From NCBI RefSeq assembly GCF_900176395.1, contig NZ_FWXL01000017.1, forward strand, positions 1 to 52,228: 52,228 nt of DNA, read 5' to 3'. Below, in pieces: positions 8,265-16,363 of this stretch (position 1 is its first letter; each line of letters begins with the position of its first letter). Made by a program: the position numbers and the translations under genes. The notes beneath the pieces are model-generated. The model saw only the letters and a list, made by a program, of their open reading frames with translations. It was not told the DNA's origin and did no database searches. Source of the stretch: Novosphingobium sp. B1. GTDB taxonomy: Bacteria; Pseudomonadota; Alphaproteobacteria; Sphingomonadales; Sphingomonadaceae.

Positions 8265-8296
8265 TTCCCGGGAATAGCCGCGCAAATTGGCAATGT

Positions 8297-8327
8297 CACT
8301 ACCGATAAGATACCATTAGCGATAGTG
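8297..8327. repeat. Imperfect inverted repeat upstream of recombinase copy 1
   Basis: CACTACCGATA (8297-8307) and TAGCGATAGTG (8317-8327) pair at 9 of 11 positions around a 9-bp spacer, 33 bp upstream of the recombinase start. Two roughly 11-bp arms with a short spacer is also the shape of tyrosine-recombinase core sites, but it could equally be an operator. Confidence 0.3.
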
Positions 8328-8410
8328 TGGTGATTTCAAGGCGCAGGTACTTGTAAAGCTATTTCGTATTAGCTATACTATATTCTTAGAGAATTGATTT
8401 TCCACCATTT

Positions 8411-8578
8411 TTGGAAAGCGAAGCCGCACTGCCCTACCTCGGCACCCTCGTGGCCGAAGCCCTGCTCGCGCTTGGCCGCCTGGACGGCGGCCTGAGAGGA
8501 AGCGCCCCCGCAACTTTGCGGTTGCTAGCGATCCGGCAACTGCGCAGCCTGCTCATCGCCGCGCTGCGCCAGGTGTGA
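8411..8578 (+). pseudogene. Short open stretch, possible remnant divergent to recombinase copy 1
   Basis: From a TTG at 8411 to TGA at 8578 there are 55 sense codons rich in Leu and Ala (VAEALLALGRLDGG then LRLLAIRQLRSLLIAAL). Spacing and orientation relative to recombinase copy 1 mirror those of the winged-helix gene at 11314 relative to copy 2, and the helical pattern is loosely similar to that gene's N-terminus. I read it as a possible remnant of the same kind of gene. The remaining stretch to 8690 holds no other feature I can support. Confidence 0.25.
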
Positions 8579-8690
8579 CGCGCCATAATTGACGTCATTG
8601 GGCCAACTCGTTGACCAGCAACTGTGACAAAATTCATGGCAACGCGCTGTCTCCGTTTACATGACGCTCGATTGAATTACCTTCCCGGCC

Positions 8691-9941
8691 ATGTCCGCGA
8701 TCCCTTCCTGGCGTGCCGGCTTCGAGTTGGAAGTCATCCTTGGCGACCTTGGTAAGCCCCGTTTCGAGCGAGAGCTGCGCGATGGAGAGGCAATGGACGA
8801 GGCATCGCCGGGCTTCTGCCGAGCCTTCGCATCGAAATTGCGTGAGCGGACAGGTCGGGCGTGGTCCGCCCCTTCTCGGCCACCGCAGCGCCCCGGCTTT
8901 TATGTCGTCCCGGAATATGGGCTGGACCCACTCAATTGGCCGGACGACCGCCTAGCGGGCGTGGAACTGCTAACCCCTCCCCTGCCCCTCGACGAGGCCG
9001 AGATGGTCCGAACCGAGCTTTCCGAGGCGATCTACGAGATCGACGGCGATTTCAACTTCTTCGCCAGTGACCATACCGCCAGTTGCGGTTGGCACATCAA
9101 CATCGATGGCGGCGATGGCTACCGGCTCGATCCGGAGCGCTTCATCCTCGGCGTGGATGAACTACTGCTGCTGGCGAACAACGATCGGCTGTTCAGCCGC
9201 TACACGGCCTTGCAGCGCCATGCCGTCGGCGTGCCCTTGCTGCGGCATCTGGCGCATGATCCGACCGGCAAATTCCTGCTCGGATCCGCCCTCGGCAACC
9301 TGCTCGATGACCGCGCTGGGCGCGACAAGGGATACGCGGCAAACTTCGCCAAGCTGCTCAAGGGCTATGTCGAGCTGCGTCATTTCAGCGCGGAGTCGTT
9401 CTTCAACGGCCCACACCTTACCGAGCAACTCGAGCGGATCCCCGCGGCCTTCGAAGTCTGGCCCGCACATAGCCATCCCTTCGAGCAGGCCTTTCGCCGC
9501 AAATTTCTGCTGCTCTCGCGCTGGCTTGAGCGCGCTCGCAGTAAACTGAACTGGAATCTGACCCAAGGACTGGTCGCCGCCGAGGGTCGGGTCCAATTCG
9601 CCGGGGAGCCGATCGGCCATGTGATGGCCAATGGGCTGGTCGAGCTTAATCTGTTCGGGCATGGCGAGTACGAGTATGTCGCCACCATTCGCGACATTGC
9701 CCTCTCCGATATTCCCGAAGCGGTAGCCTTGCTCGCGCTCGATCTTGCCGAACTTTACAATCTTGGCATTCGGCAGCGTGCCAGCAGCAACACATCCTTC
9801 CAGCGCGCCGTGCTCCAGCTCGCGGCACATCTGCGGAAAGACCCCGGTCTTTCCAGTTCGGCGCAGCTTGACGAGCTTGCGCATGCCGAGAAGCTGCGGC
9901 GCGAGATGCACCCGCAATTCTACATGACCGCCGGGACATAA
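8691..9941 (+). CDS. Amidoligase-like protein (glutamine-synthetase-like COOH-NH2 ligase fold)
   Basis: A 416-residue protein with the motif set of the predicted amidoligase family, whose fold resembles glutamine synthetase and gamma-glutamyl ligases. An early GFELEV (10-15) supplies the metal-binding E-x-E pair, GVELLTPPLP (91-99) matches the E-L-x-(S/T)-P-P motif, CGWHINID (132-139) matches the H-x-(H/N) motif, and YVELRHF (226-232) gives a later Glu-Arg. The family is predicted to join carboxylates and amines in ATP-dependent fashion, in peptide tagging or small-molecule synthesis. No signal peptide or membrane segment is seen. The ATG start lacks a clear ribosome-binding site. It sits alone between two minus-strand tyrosine recombinases and opposite to both, suggesting a cargo gene. 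No papain-like, GGCT or ATP-grasp partner is adjacent. Substrate unknown. Confidence 0.6.
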   Translation: MSAIPSWRAGFELEVILGDLGKPRFERELRDGEAMDEASPGFCRAFASKLRERTGRAWSAPSRPPQRPGFYVVPEYGLDPLNWPDDRLAGVELLTPPLPLDEAEMVRTELSEAIYEIDGDFNFFASDHTASCGWHINIDGGDGYRLDPERFILGVDELLLLANNDRLFSRYTALQRHAVGVPLLRHLAHDPTGKFLLGSALGNLLDDRAGRDKGYAANFAKLLKGYVELRHFSAESFFNGPHLTEQLERIPAAFEVWPAHSHPFEQAFRRKFLLLSRWLERARSKLNWNLTQGLVAAEGRVQFAGEPIGHVMANGLVELNLFGHGEYEYVATIRDIALSDIPEAVALLALDLAELYNLGIRQRASSNTSFQRAVLQLAAHLRKDPGLSSSAQLDELAHAEKLRREMHPQFYMTAGT

Positions 9942-9971
9942 CCTCATAATATATCCTGGTTGGCGGGCGGG

Positions 9972-11129
9972 CTACGCAGGCGTCTGGCTGCCACCGCCGC
10001 GCAAGCGCCCCAGTACCCGCGCCGCCGCATTGTTGCCCACGGCCAGTTCGCGCGCATAGCGTAAAGCTGTCGTCGGCGACGACCACCGCAGCGCAAGCGC
10101 AATTCCCGCGCCGTCCTCACCGGCCGCGAACAGATCCTGCGTGAGCCCGACCCTGAACGAGTGCGCGCTCAGGCCGCGAACGGTGTCGCCCTCCATCCCG
10201 GGCTCAAGCTCGACCAGGCCCAGATCGACCGCCTCCAGCACCCGGCGGCGCAGGATCGCGACCACACCCTGCCTGGTGAGCGGTTTTGAACCGATGTAGT
10301 GCCGCACAAGTCGCTGCCCGGCAGCGTCTGGCGGACTGGTCAGCACATTGATGCGCCGGAACACAGGGCCATGCGCAATCCCGCTCGCGAGCAACCAGGC
10401 CGACAGACGCACCATGGTATCGGCCGACAGCCAGGCCAGAGCCCCCTCCCCCAACTGGTCAGTCTTGGAATGCGTGATTTCGAGCCGCCCGCTGCCATCG
10501 CCAAACTGGGAAAGATCGACCACCGTCGCCCCAACCAGTTCGGACACGCGCAAACCCGCATCATAGGCGAGACTGATCAGCGCCGCGTCACGCAGACCGA
10601 TGATATCGCTGCCGCACGAAGCCAACAGCGCGTTGACCGTTACCCCCTCGGGCGGCGCCTGACCCTCCTGCATCGCCTCGCCCAACCGGAGCGGCGCGGC
10701 CTGCCTTTGCCGTTCGCGCTTCTTGCGCCGGATACCTTTCAGCGTGTCGCGAACCATCCCGGCCTGGGTCGGCAACGGTTCACGTCCGCCAAAACCGAGG
10801 ATGCGGTGGATCCGCGCGATTGAGGCGATCCGGCGTGCGAGGGTGGCAGGCTTTGCACCGGCACGGATGTCTGATCCCTTGGCCAGCCAATGCAGATAGT
10901 GGACCAGGGTTTCGGGCTCGGCGGGGACGGCGGTCGCGACCGGTCGCCGCGCCTTGCACCAGGCGAGGAAGCATTTGAGGTCGGCGGTGATCGCGGCCTT
11001 GGTCGCGGGTGCCATCGCCGCGACCGCAGCCTCGAGCGCCAGTGGGCTGGCGGCGCGGGTATCGACCAGCATAGCGTGGCCACCCAGCACCAGTTCCACC
11101 GAGGACGGGAACGGGCGATCGGTAGTCAT
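9972..11129 (-). CDS. Tyrosine recombinase / phage-integrase family (copy 2)
   Basis: A 385-residue tyrosine recombinase. Catalytic residues: Arg 194 (DAGLRVSEL), Lys 222 (HSKTDQLGEG), His 323 and Arg 326 (SAHSFRVGLTQDL), Trp 349 (LRWSSPTTA) and Tyr 358 (ALRYAREL). The N-terminal core-binding domain spans about residues 20-130. It shares long motifs with the copy at 6978, so the two are paralogues rather than unrelated integrases; divergence is obvious in the N-terminal third. ATG 11129 was chosen because the upstream in-frame extension to 11186 is poor coding sequence. It is divergent from the winged-helix gene at 11314 with 184 bp between them, including a small inverted repeat. Target site unknown. 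Confidence 0.85.
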   Translation of the reverse strand: MTTDRPFPSSVELVLGGHAMLVDTRAASPLALEAAVAAMAPATKAAITADLKCFLAWCKARRPVATAVPAEPETLVHYLHWLAKGSDIRAGAKPATLARRIASIARIHRILGFGGREPLPTQAGMVRDTLKGIRRKKRERQRQAAPLRLGEAMQEGQAPPEGVTVNALLASCGSDIIGLRDAALISLAYDAGLRVSELVGATVVDLSQFGDGSGRLEITHSKTDQLGEGALAWLSADTMVRLSAWLLASGIAHGPVFRRINVLTSPPDAAGQRLVRHYIGSKPLTRQGVVAILRRRVLEAVDLGLVELEPGMEGDTVRGLSAHSFRVGLTQDLFAAGEDGAGIALALRWSSPTTALRYARELAVGNNAAARVLGRLRGGGSQTPA

Positions 11130-11205
11130 GCGGGGCGATCGTTTCGTGCGCGTTTCACGGGGGCTTCTTGGGCCAAATCCGGCCACTTCGGCAAGTTCGA
11201 ATTTA

Positions 11206-11224
11206 CCATAACATCCGATTATGG
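11206..11224. repeat. Inverted repeat between recombinase copy 2 and the winged-helix gene
   Basis: CCATAA (11206-11211) and TTATGG (11219-11224) are perfect arms around a 7-bp spacer, followed by the related direct copy CGGATATGGAA. It lies in the shared divergent promoter region and may be an operator or a recombinase binding site. Confidence 0.3.
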
Positions 11225-11313
11225 AAATACCGGATATGGAAGGGCCTCCGCCATACGCACTTTAGCTACGTATTAAATTGACAATTGAGGTTCAATTTGC
11301 TGTTATTCCGTGC

Positions 11314-12276
11314 ATGTCCGGACATTTTTCGAGTGTCGTCCTGAACGCCTACGGGGCCGCCCGCGAAGGGCTGGCCCGGGCCGAGGAAAGGCTCGCCCTG
11401 TTTCCCGAACCGGCGATCCTGATCGCCCATATTCGCAGCGCCGAGCAGGAGGCGCTGGGCTGGCTCGAAGGCGAAAGCTTCATACCAGAACAGCTCGCCA
11501 TGAACTACGGCTATTCTCCGCGCGCGTGGCGGCGCTGGCCCTTCGCCTTTGTCCAGGCTTTCGAGCGCAAGCCCCCCTGGAGCGCCATTCCTACTGCCGA
11601 TGCCATCCGGGCGTGGCTCAAGACCGACGACCCGGCGATCGAAGGTTGGCCCTCCCCTGCCCCGCTCGCCATCGCCGACACCCGCCTCGAGGGCTGGGCA
11701 CGCCAGGCCGCGCGGCTGTCGGCGCTCCCCCGCCTGATCGCCAGCGCCGACCTCGCCGCCTCCTTCGCTCGCGCCGCCCCTCTGCCCCATGGCAGCATCG
11801 TGATCGGGGCAATGCTGGCCGACCGGCATGCGATGGCGAAGGGCAAGCTCTCCGCCGGCGGCATTGCCGCGATCGGCCTCAACCAAAACCGCGCCCCCTG
11901 GCGGGCGCTGCTGACCGGCGTGACCGACGACGACCTCGACGAACTGACAACCCACGCCCGCGACGAACGCTGCCGGCTCGCCTGGCTCGAAGCGCTTGGC
12001 GCGGGCGGCACAGCGGTGGTCCGCCTCGATCAACGGCTGCGCCTGTGGCTGGCCCGGCTCGACACCGCCTGTGCATCGCGGCGCAAGTCGTCGCACCTGC
12101 GCCCTCTCGCCCTGCTCGCCGGAGCGGGTCCTTCGCTCACCGTCGCGCGCGCGGCGAAAGCGTTGGGGCTATCTCGGCAGGCGACCACTCGGCTCATCGC
12201 CGAGGCGTGCAAGGCGCACCTCCTGCGCGAGATCACCCAAGGCAACGCCTTCCGCCGCTATGTCATCGCCGTGTGA
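11314..12276 (+). CDS. Winged-helix protein of unknown function (DUF1612/RHE_PE00001-like)
   Basis: A 320-residue protein, mostly alpha-helical. The N-terminal region (about 10-50, REGLARAEERLALFPEP) and a middle region rich in Ala, Leu and Trp precede a C-terminal helix-turn-helix (about 275-318: LTVARAAKALGLSRQATTRLIAEACKAHLLREI) ending in a wing-like FRRYVIAV. The layout resembles the plasmid-associated DUF1612 family, but that assignment is tentative. The ATG at 11314 is preferred over TTG 11278. It is divergent from recombinase copy 2 and convergent with tniQ, whose stop is 152 bp away. A second winged-helix gene lies on the other side of the tni operon at 16364. A regulator of the neighbouring mobile genes is a reasonable guess and nothing more. 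Confidence 0.45.
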   Translation: MSGHFSSVVLNAYGAAREGLARAEERLALFPEPAILIAHIRSAEQEALGWLEGESFIPEQLAMNYGYSPRAWRRWPFAFVQAFERKPPWSAIPTADAIRAWLKTDDPAIEGWPSPAPLAIADTRLEGWARQAARLSALPRLIASADLAASFARAAPLPHGSIVIGAMLADRHAMAKGKLSAGGIAAIGLNQNRAPWRALLTGVTDDDLDELTTHARDERCRLAWLEALGAGGTAVVRLDQRLRLWLARLDTACASRRKSSHLRPLALLAGAGPSLTVARAAKALGLSRQATTRLIAEACKAHLLREITQGNAFRRYVIAV

Positions 12277-12287
12277 TGGGCAAAACT

Positions 12288-12298
12288 CGTCAAAACAG
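12288..12298 (+). repeat. Possible transposon-end motif, left side of tni operon
   Basis: CGTCAAAACAG lies just outside the tniQ 3' end. The reverse complement of a 10/11 match (CGTCAAAATAG) lies at 16178-16188, just upstream of tniA, giving an inverted pair around the tni operon. This might be part of transposase-binding ends. Flanking bases do not extend the match well. Confidence 0.25.
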
Positions 12299-12428
12299 CA
12301 GAAATTCAACTAACTTTCTGACATTACTTATAAAATATGACCTCCCCGGAAATGTGCCGTACAGCGCCAAAATAGGCCCCGGATAGGGGAAGGGTGCAGC
12401 GGCGCGCCGAACGCGCTCTACGGGCCCC

Positions 12429-13637
12429 TCAAGGCGAAATTTGATGATTTGGCACTGCGGGCGACCTTTCACCCTTCGCTTCGAGCCTGGCGACGGCCAA
12501 TTCGAGTGCGCGGGCTGTCGGAAGAGCAAATCCCCAGCAGGCCGGATCAAATGGTTCGCTGTCCCAGCGCGGCCGTCGCCGCAGTTCCGCCTGTATCGCA
12601 AAATCCCTCGCGAGCTGGAGACTGGCGAGCGCTTCTGCACGGCTTTGCCGCTGTCGGCTCTCCGCGCCCAGGGCATGCAGGGCGCGCTGGCGCCAGTCAG
12701 GTCCGTCACGGTCGACCCGCGCCAGATAGCTGAACGCGCTCAGCCTCTGCGCTGCCGCCTCAAGGCGACGATACCGTCTGCGTAGACGATGACGATGAAC
12801 CCGGCGAAGCGCTACTGTGAGCATCGCCCTCGACATCGCCGACTTGGGGAGCGGCATGCGGGGCAGCTCGGCCCCAGGGCACCCGGGCACAGCGAAGGTC
12901 GCGGCAAAGCGGCGCGGCAACTCGCGGTCGTGGCAATGAGCGTGGGCCAGCAGCAGCGTGCGCGCAGGCACGACATGGAGACGGTTCGCGCTGAACTCGC
13001 GCATGTAGGCATCGAGCCCGGGCGGCGGACGCTCGGCAGCGCCCTGCCCCAGCAGCTTCAGTGCGGCATGACGGTTGCCGAGCAGACGGGGTTCGGCGAA
13101 GCCGAGCAGCTCAAGTGCACGCACTGACACCGCAGCAAGGCGGCGCAGTGAAGCAAGATCGATCACCCCGACGGCGCGGCGCGGCACATCGCGCAGATCG
13201 ACCAGCAAGGCCTGATGCTTGCGGCAGAGCCAGCTTTGCCGAAGCGTCCATTCGCGCAGGATCACCAGCGGCTTGCCTGCCAGGTGGAATTCGAGCCAGC
13301 ATTTCAGACAGCCATAATGGCGCCCGCGCGGCGGCAACAGATACTCACCGCTAGCCGGAACGAGGGTGGCCTGCACGACGGACACCTCGCACTGCACCGC
13401 CCAGGCAATCCGTTCGATTGCCGCACCCGCGTCCGCGCGCGTGCGGGCTACCTGTCCGCCGCCAAGATCGAGGCGGGCAAGCCCCGGCTCCAAGCCAAGA
13501 AATTCGAACAAGCCGATGCGCGTCGTATCGTGGCGTGAGACAAGCCGGTCGAGCCACGAATCGAAGAATTCCTCGGGCTGCGGCAGAACCCGGTAGGCCA
13601 GCGGAGCCGGATCCCTCTTCCATTCCTCCCGCCTCAC
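12429..13637 (-). CDS. tniQ: TniQ-family transposition protein
   Basis: A 402-residue TniQ/TnsD-like protein. The N-terminal TniQ signature appears as ESF-like EEFFDSWLDRLVSRHDT, followed by a zinc-finger pattern: C-L-K-C in RHYGCLKCWLEFH, then W and CRKHQ in SWLCRKHQALL. The C-terminal half is Arg- and Ala-rich and less conserved. The GTG start at 13637 overlaps the tniB stop by 4 nt (GTGA), indicating translational coupling. In Tn5053/Tn402 elements TniQ works with TniA and TniB in making the transposition intermediate; in Tn7 the related TnsD selects the target site. It is the last gene of the operon. Confidence 0.85.
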   Translation of the reverse strand: MRREEWKRDPAPLAYRVLPQPEEFFDSWLDRLVSRHDTTRIGLFEFLGLEPGLARLDLGGGQVARTRADAGAAIERIAWAVQCEVSVVQATLVPASGEYLLPPRGRHYGCLKCWLEFHLAGKPLVILREWTLRQSWLCRKHQALLVDLRDVPRRAVGVIDLASLRRLAAVSVRALELLGFAEPRLLGNRHAALKLLGQGAAERPPPGLDAYMREFSANRLHVVPARTLLLAHAHCHDRELPRRFAATFAVPGCPGAELPRMPLPKSAMSRAMLTVALRRVHRHRLRRRYRRLEAAAQRLSAFSYLARVDRDGPDWRQRALHALGAESRQRQSRAEALASLQLARDFAIQAELRRRPRWDSEPFDPACWGFALPTARALELAVARLEAKGERSPAVPNHQISP

Positions 13638-14488
13638 CGGTCGATATAGCAGGGAAACAGTCGGGCCGCCTCGTAGACGTCGGAGAATTCGACGTACTCC
13701 CGCCCATGCATGTCCCTCGCAACCCGCTGGCTCCAGTGCAGCAGGCGCTTGAAATTGCCTGTCACACCGTGGCTGGTGCGCCAGATGAATTCGGCCATTT
13801 CCGGTTCGGCGAAGCGGTCCGGCTCACTCAGGCCAATGCCGCGCGCCAGGACCCGGATCAGCTGCTGCGAAGGCTCCCCCGGTGCCCAGGGCGTCAGGCG
13901 CAGGATGATCGAGCGATACGCCAGTTCGGCATCGTCGCTGAAGATGTCGGCGGCGATGTCGAGCCCGGCAACTACCATGTGGACATTGCCCTCGCTCATC
14001 AGAAACCTGAACGAATCCAGCGCATCGCGCCGCGCCCGTCCGCTGGCCGTCAGCACCGCATGGACATTGTCTATGGCAACCAGCCTGGTCGCCTGCTCAC
14101 CCAGCAGTTCGGCTACCTTGAGGTCAGCAATCTGGTGCGTGCGGCGGGTGAGCGGCCAGCCCTGCTTCCACAACAACGCAAGGTTAATCCGCAGCGATGT
14201 CGGGTGCGAGGGCACGACCGCACGCAGCATCGGAATGTAGCGCGCATCGCCCCAGTCCGCTGGTTCCGGATAGGCCAACTCAATCCGCCGACCCACTTCC
14301 TTCAGGATCGATGTCTTGCCCATCCCCGACTGGCCGACCAGGACAACGCAGGTCGGCCGGTCATCCGGATCCTCGCCGGCCAGCCCCACCAGCGTATTCA
14401 CATGCACACGTGCCTCGTCGAAATCGATCCAGAAGGCCTGCCGCAGTGCGCCTGCCGACGCTAAGCCTCGCTTATCGGCTTGAGCCAT
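13634..14488 (-). CDS. tniB: TniB AAA+ ATPase
   Basis: A 284-residue AAA+ NTP-binding protein of the TniB/TnsC type. Walker A is VGQSGMGKTS (about 52-60), Walker B is RLVAIDNVH, and a sensor-like MVVAGLDIA segment follows. The C-terminal region contains FIWRTSHGVTGNFKRLL. The ATG at 14488, with GGGAG about 9 nt upstream, lies 28 nt inside the end of tniA, and the stop overlaps tniQ. TniB activates the TniA transposase and helps choose target DNA. Length and motif order are normal, so the gene looks intact. Confidence 0.88.
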   Translation of the reverse strand: MAQADKRGLASAGALRQAFWIDFDEARVHVNTLVGLAGEDPDDRPTCVVLVGQSGMGKTSILKEVGRRIELAYPEPADWGDARYIPMLRAVVPSHPTSLRINLALLWKQGWPLTRRTHQIADLKVAELLGEQATRLVAIDNVHAVLTASGRARRDALDSFRFLMSEGNVHMVVAGLDIAADIFSDDAELAYRSIILRLTPWAPGEPSQQLIRVLARGIGLSEPDRFAEPEMAEFIWRTSHGVTGNFKRLLHWSQRVARDMHGREYVEFSDVYEAARLFPCYIDR

Positions 14489-16137
14489 TCCAATTCTCCC
14501 AGTTCCTCCAGTGGAAGCCATCTCGCACCGGTTGCAGAAGTGCCTGCTGGCGGCGGCGGTGCGTGCGAAACACCTTCGCGCTCGAGCCGCTTGCGCCCCT
14601 GGCGGTGCTGCCGGGTCCGGATCTTCGAGGCCCGCACTTCCTGGCGATTGGCGTAGACGAGCCTTGCAATCTCAGCCTCGCCGCTGCCTTGATGATAGGC
14701 CGCCCCGCGGCGGCGATGCGCGGCGGCAGCGGCATCCCACTCCACCTTGGTGACGTGCGGGTACGAACCGACGACACACGCCGCGACAAGGGCATCATCG
14801 ATCTGCGGATAGACCTCCTGGATCGTGCGTTCATCGACATGGATCATGATCTTGAGCCCAAGCCGGGTCGCAAAGCTCTCGTGCCAGTATCGGCGGTGAT
14901 CAATCCGGACCCCGCCAGCGGTTATGGTGCGTTCGACCCACGGCAGAAACCGGCGGGTCAACTGCGCGACGTCGATCCCGAGAGGAACGAGAGCGCCATG
15001 TTCCGCCGCCCCATCCTGCCACCTCTGCGCGGGCGCGATCCGCCCCAACCCGTCATGCGGGGTGTGATGGTAGCGGCAGATTTCCCGGACGAACCAGCGC
15101 TCAAACTCCTCCAGCGTCATGGTGGCGGCCGCTTCGACGTCGTGGCCATCGCGCTTCGTGACGTCGCCCCCGGTTGCGCCCGGTAACAGCAGCATCTTTT
15201 CGCACATGGTGCCGATCAGTCGCTCGATGTGGCCCCCGAAATGGGCCGGGCCACGCGGTCGGATGTCCGGATCGATCCCGTAGGCGTGACAGGCGCTTCG
15301 GAAGACTTCTGCCCGGTGAGAGCCTGCATGGTCGGCATGCAGCCGCTTGAAGAACCCGTGAATCGGGTAGTCTTCATTCATGCCGAGACCCGCCAGCAAC
15401 GGCTGCTTGGGGAGCAGCGCGTTGGCTACCGCCCGACCGCAGCGGAAGATCGAGGGATCCCCAAAACTCACATAGAACCCCAGAATGCAGCGGCTCCAGA
15501 CCTCGATCAGCAGTGTAACCCACGGTCGCCCCAAGGCCTCTCGGCGCACGCTATCGACGAGCATGACGTTGGCCGGCGAGTGGTCCATTTGCACGAGGTC
15601 TAGGAACCCGTTGCTTTGGTACTGGCCGGGATGCGGTTCGTATGCCGTCCGCCGCTTCGACCCCATGGTCGAGCGCGCAAGCTGCGGTGAGCTGATATCG
15701 CCGATCAGCCGCTCGATGGTCCGAACGCTCGGGACATCTCCACGCTTGAACCGGTAATCGCCGTTGTCCGCGATGAGCAGGCTGCGGATCTGGTTGGCAG
15801 CCTCCCGCACGCTGGGGCGCGGACGATGAAGGAAAATCTCCTCGATCTCCTGGTCGATCGCCGTGAAGATTACGGGCGGCGCATGCCTTGTTCCGGGCTT
15901 CGGCCCCTTTGGCCGAGGCGCGAGACTCTCCGCGATAGGATGCTCCCGGAACCGGCGGGCAAGTTCGCGAATCCGTCGCTCGCCGAGATCCGTTTCTTCG
16001 CTGATTGCGGCCACCGACGCTGCTGCCAGCGGACCCTCCAGCGAAACATGACGCCGGAACACCGCGTACAGATATGCACCGGTTTTCAGCGCCGCTGCGG
16101 AAGGCTTGGCGGCTCGGGGTGGTTTTCGTTCGATCAC
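14461..16137 (-). CDS. tniA: TniA DDE transposase (Mu/Tn7 TnsB-like)
   Basis: A 558-residue transposase with a retroviral-integrase-type catalytic core. The DDE triad is D185 (LVQMDHSP), D269 (LHADHAGSH) and E305 (FGGHIERLIGTM), with exactly 35 residues between the last two. The N-terminus carries helix-turn-helix-like DNA-binding regions (about 40-70 and 100-150), and the C-terminal part has the Mu-transposase beta-barrel pattern (VERTITAGGVRIDHRRYW). The start is GTG at 16137, preceded by CGGAG. It is the first gene of the tni operon. About 160 bp upstream of it, to roughly 16300, hold AT-rich DNA with a possible end motif. Confidence 0.9.
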   Translation of the reverse strand: MIERKPPRAAKPSAAALKTGAYLYAVFRRHVSLEGPLAAASVAAISEETDLGERRIRELARRFREHPIAESLAPRPKGPKPGTRHAPPVIFTAIDQEIEEIFLHRPRPSVREAANQIRSLLIADNGDYRFKRGDVPSVRTIERLIGDISSPQLARSTMGSKRRTAYEPHPGQYQSNGFLDLVQMDHSPANVMLVDSVRREALGRPWVTLLIEVWSRCILGFYVSFGDPSIFRCGRAVANALLPKQPLLAGLGMNEDYPIHGFFKRLHADHAGSHRAEVFRSACHAYGIDPDIRPRGPAHFGGHIERLIGTMCEKMLLLPGATGGDVTKRDGHDVEAAATMTLEEFERWFVREICRYHHTPHDGLGRIAPAQRWQDGAAEHGALVPLGIDVAQLTRRFLPWVERTITAGGVRIDHRRYWHESFATRLGLKIMIHVDERTIQEVYPQIDDALVAACVVGSYPHVTKVEWDAAAAAHRRRGAAYHQGSGEAEIARLVYANRQEVRASKIRTRQHRQGRKRLEREGVSHAPPPPAGTSATGARWLPLEELGELEWLKPISEA

Positions 16138-16177
16138 CGGAATACTCCGACCGATCTATGGACCGCTTCAGCGTCGT

Positions 16178-16188
16178 CTATTTTGACG
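16178..16188 (-). repeat. Possible transposon-end motif, tniA side
   Basis: The minus-strand sequence CGTCAAAATAG matches the motif at 12288-12298 at 10 of 11 positions in inverted orientation. It lies 41 bp upstream of the tniA start. Support is limited to this short match. Confidence 0.25.
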
Positions 16189-16363
16189 TAATTGAGAAGC
16201 CAAAATACTTCAGTGCCAGGATTTCATGCACTGATTTCGTCACTCTATGATTTTATATCAATAGGTTACGTTGATTGTTTACTTCTTTGTCCCGTGACAC
16301 CCCTTCATCTCGCCCGAGCTGTCCGAATGCCTTGCGCTGGCCTCACTCCGGCGCCTCTGGCGC

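Larger units (their letters stand above)
12288..16188 (-). mobile_element. Tn402/Tn7-like tniABQ transposition module
   Basis: Three overlapping minus-strand genes encode a DDE transposase (tniA), an AAA+ target-selection ATPase (tniB) and a zinc-finger TniQ. No tniR resolvase, res site, mercury-resistance or integron cassette is present. Outer limits are set only by a short inverted motif pair and are provisional. Confidence 0.5.

Noticed and set aside
13418..15186. Two long plus-strand open frames opposite the tni genes
   Set aside because: Both are antisense to tniQ, tniB and tniA, whose motifs are clear, and they show no domain of their own.
12429..16137. CRISPR-associated transposon
   Set aside because: No cas gene, repeat array or guide-like sequence is seen near the tni genes.
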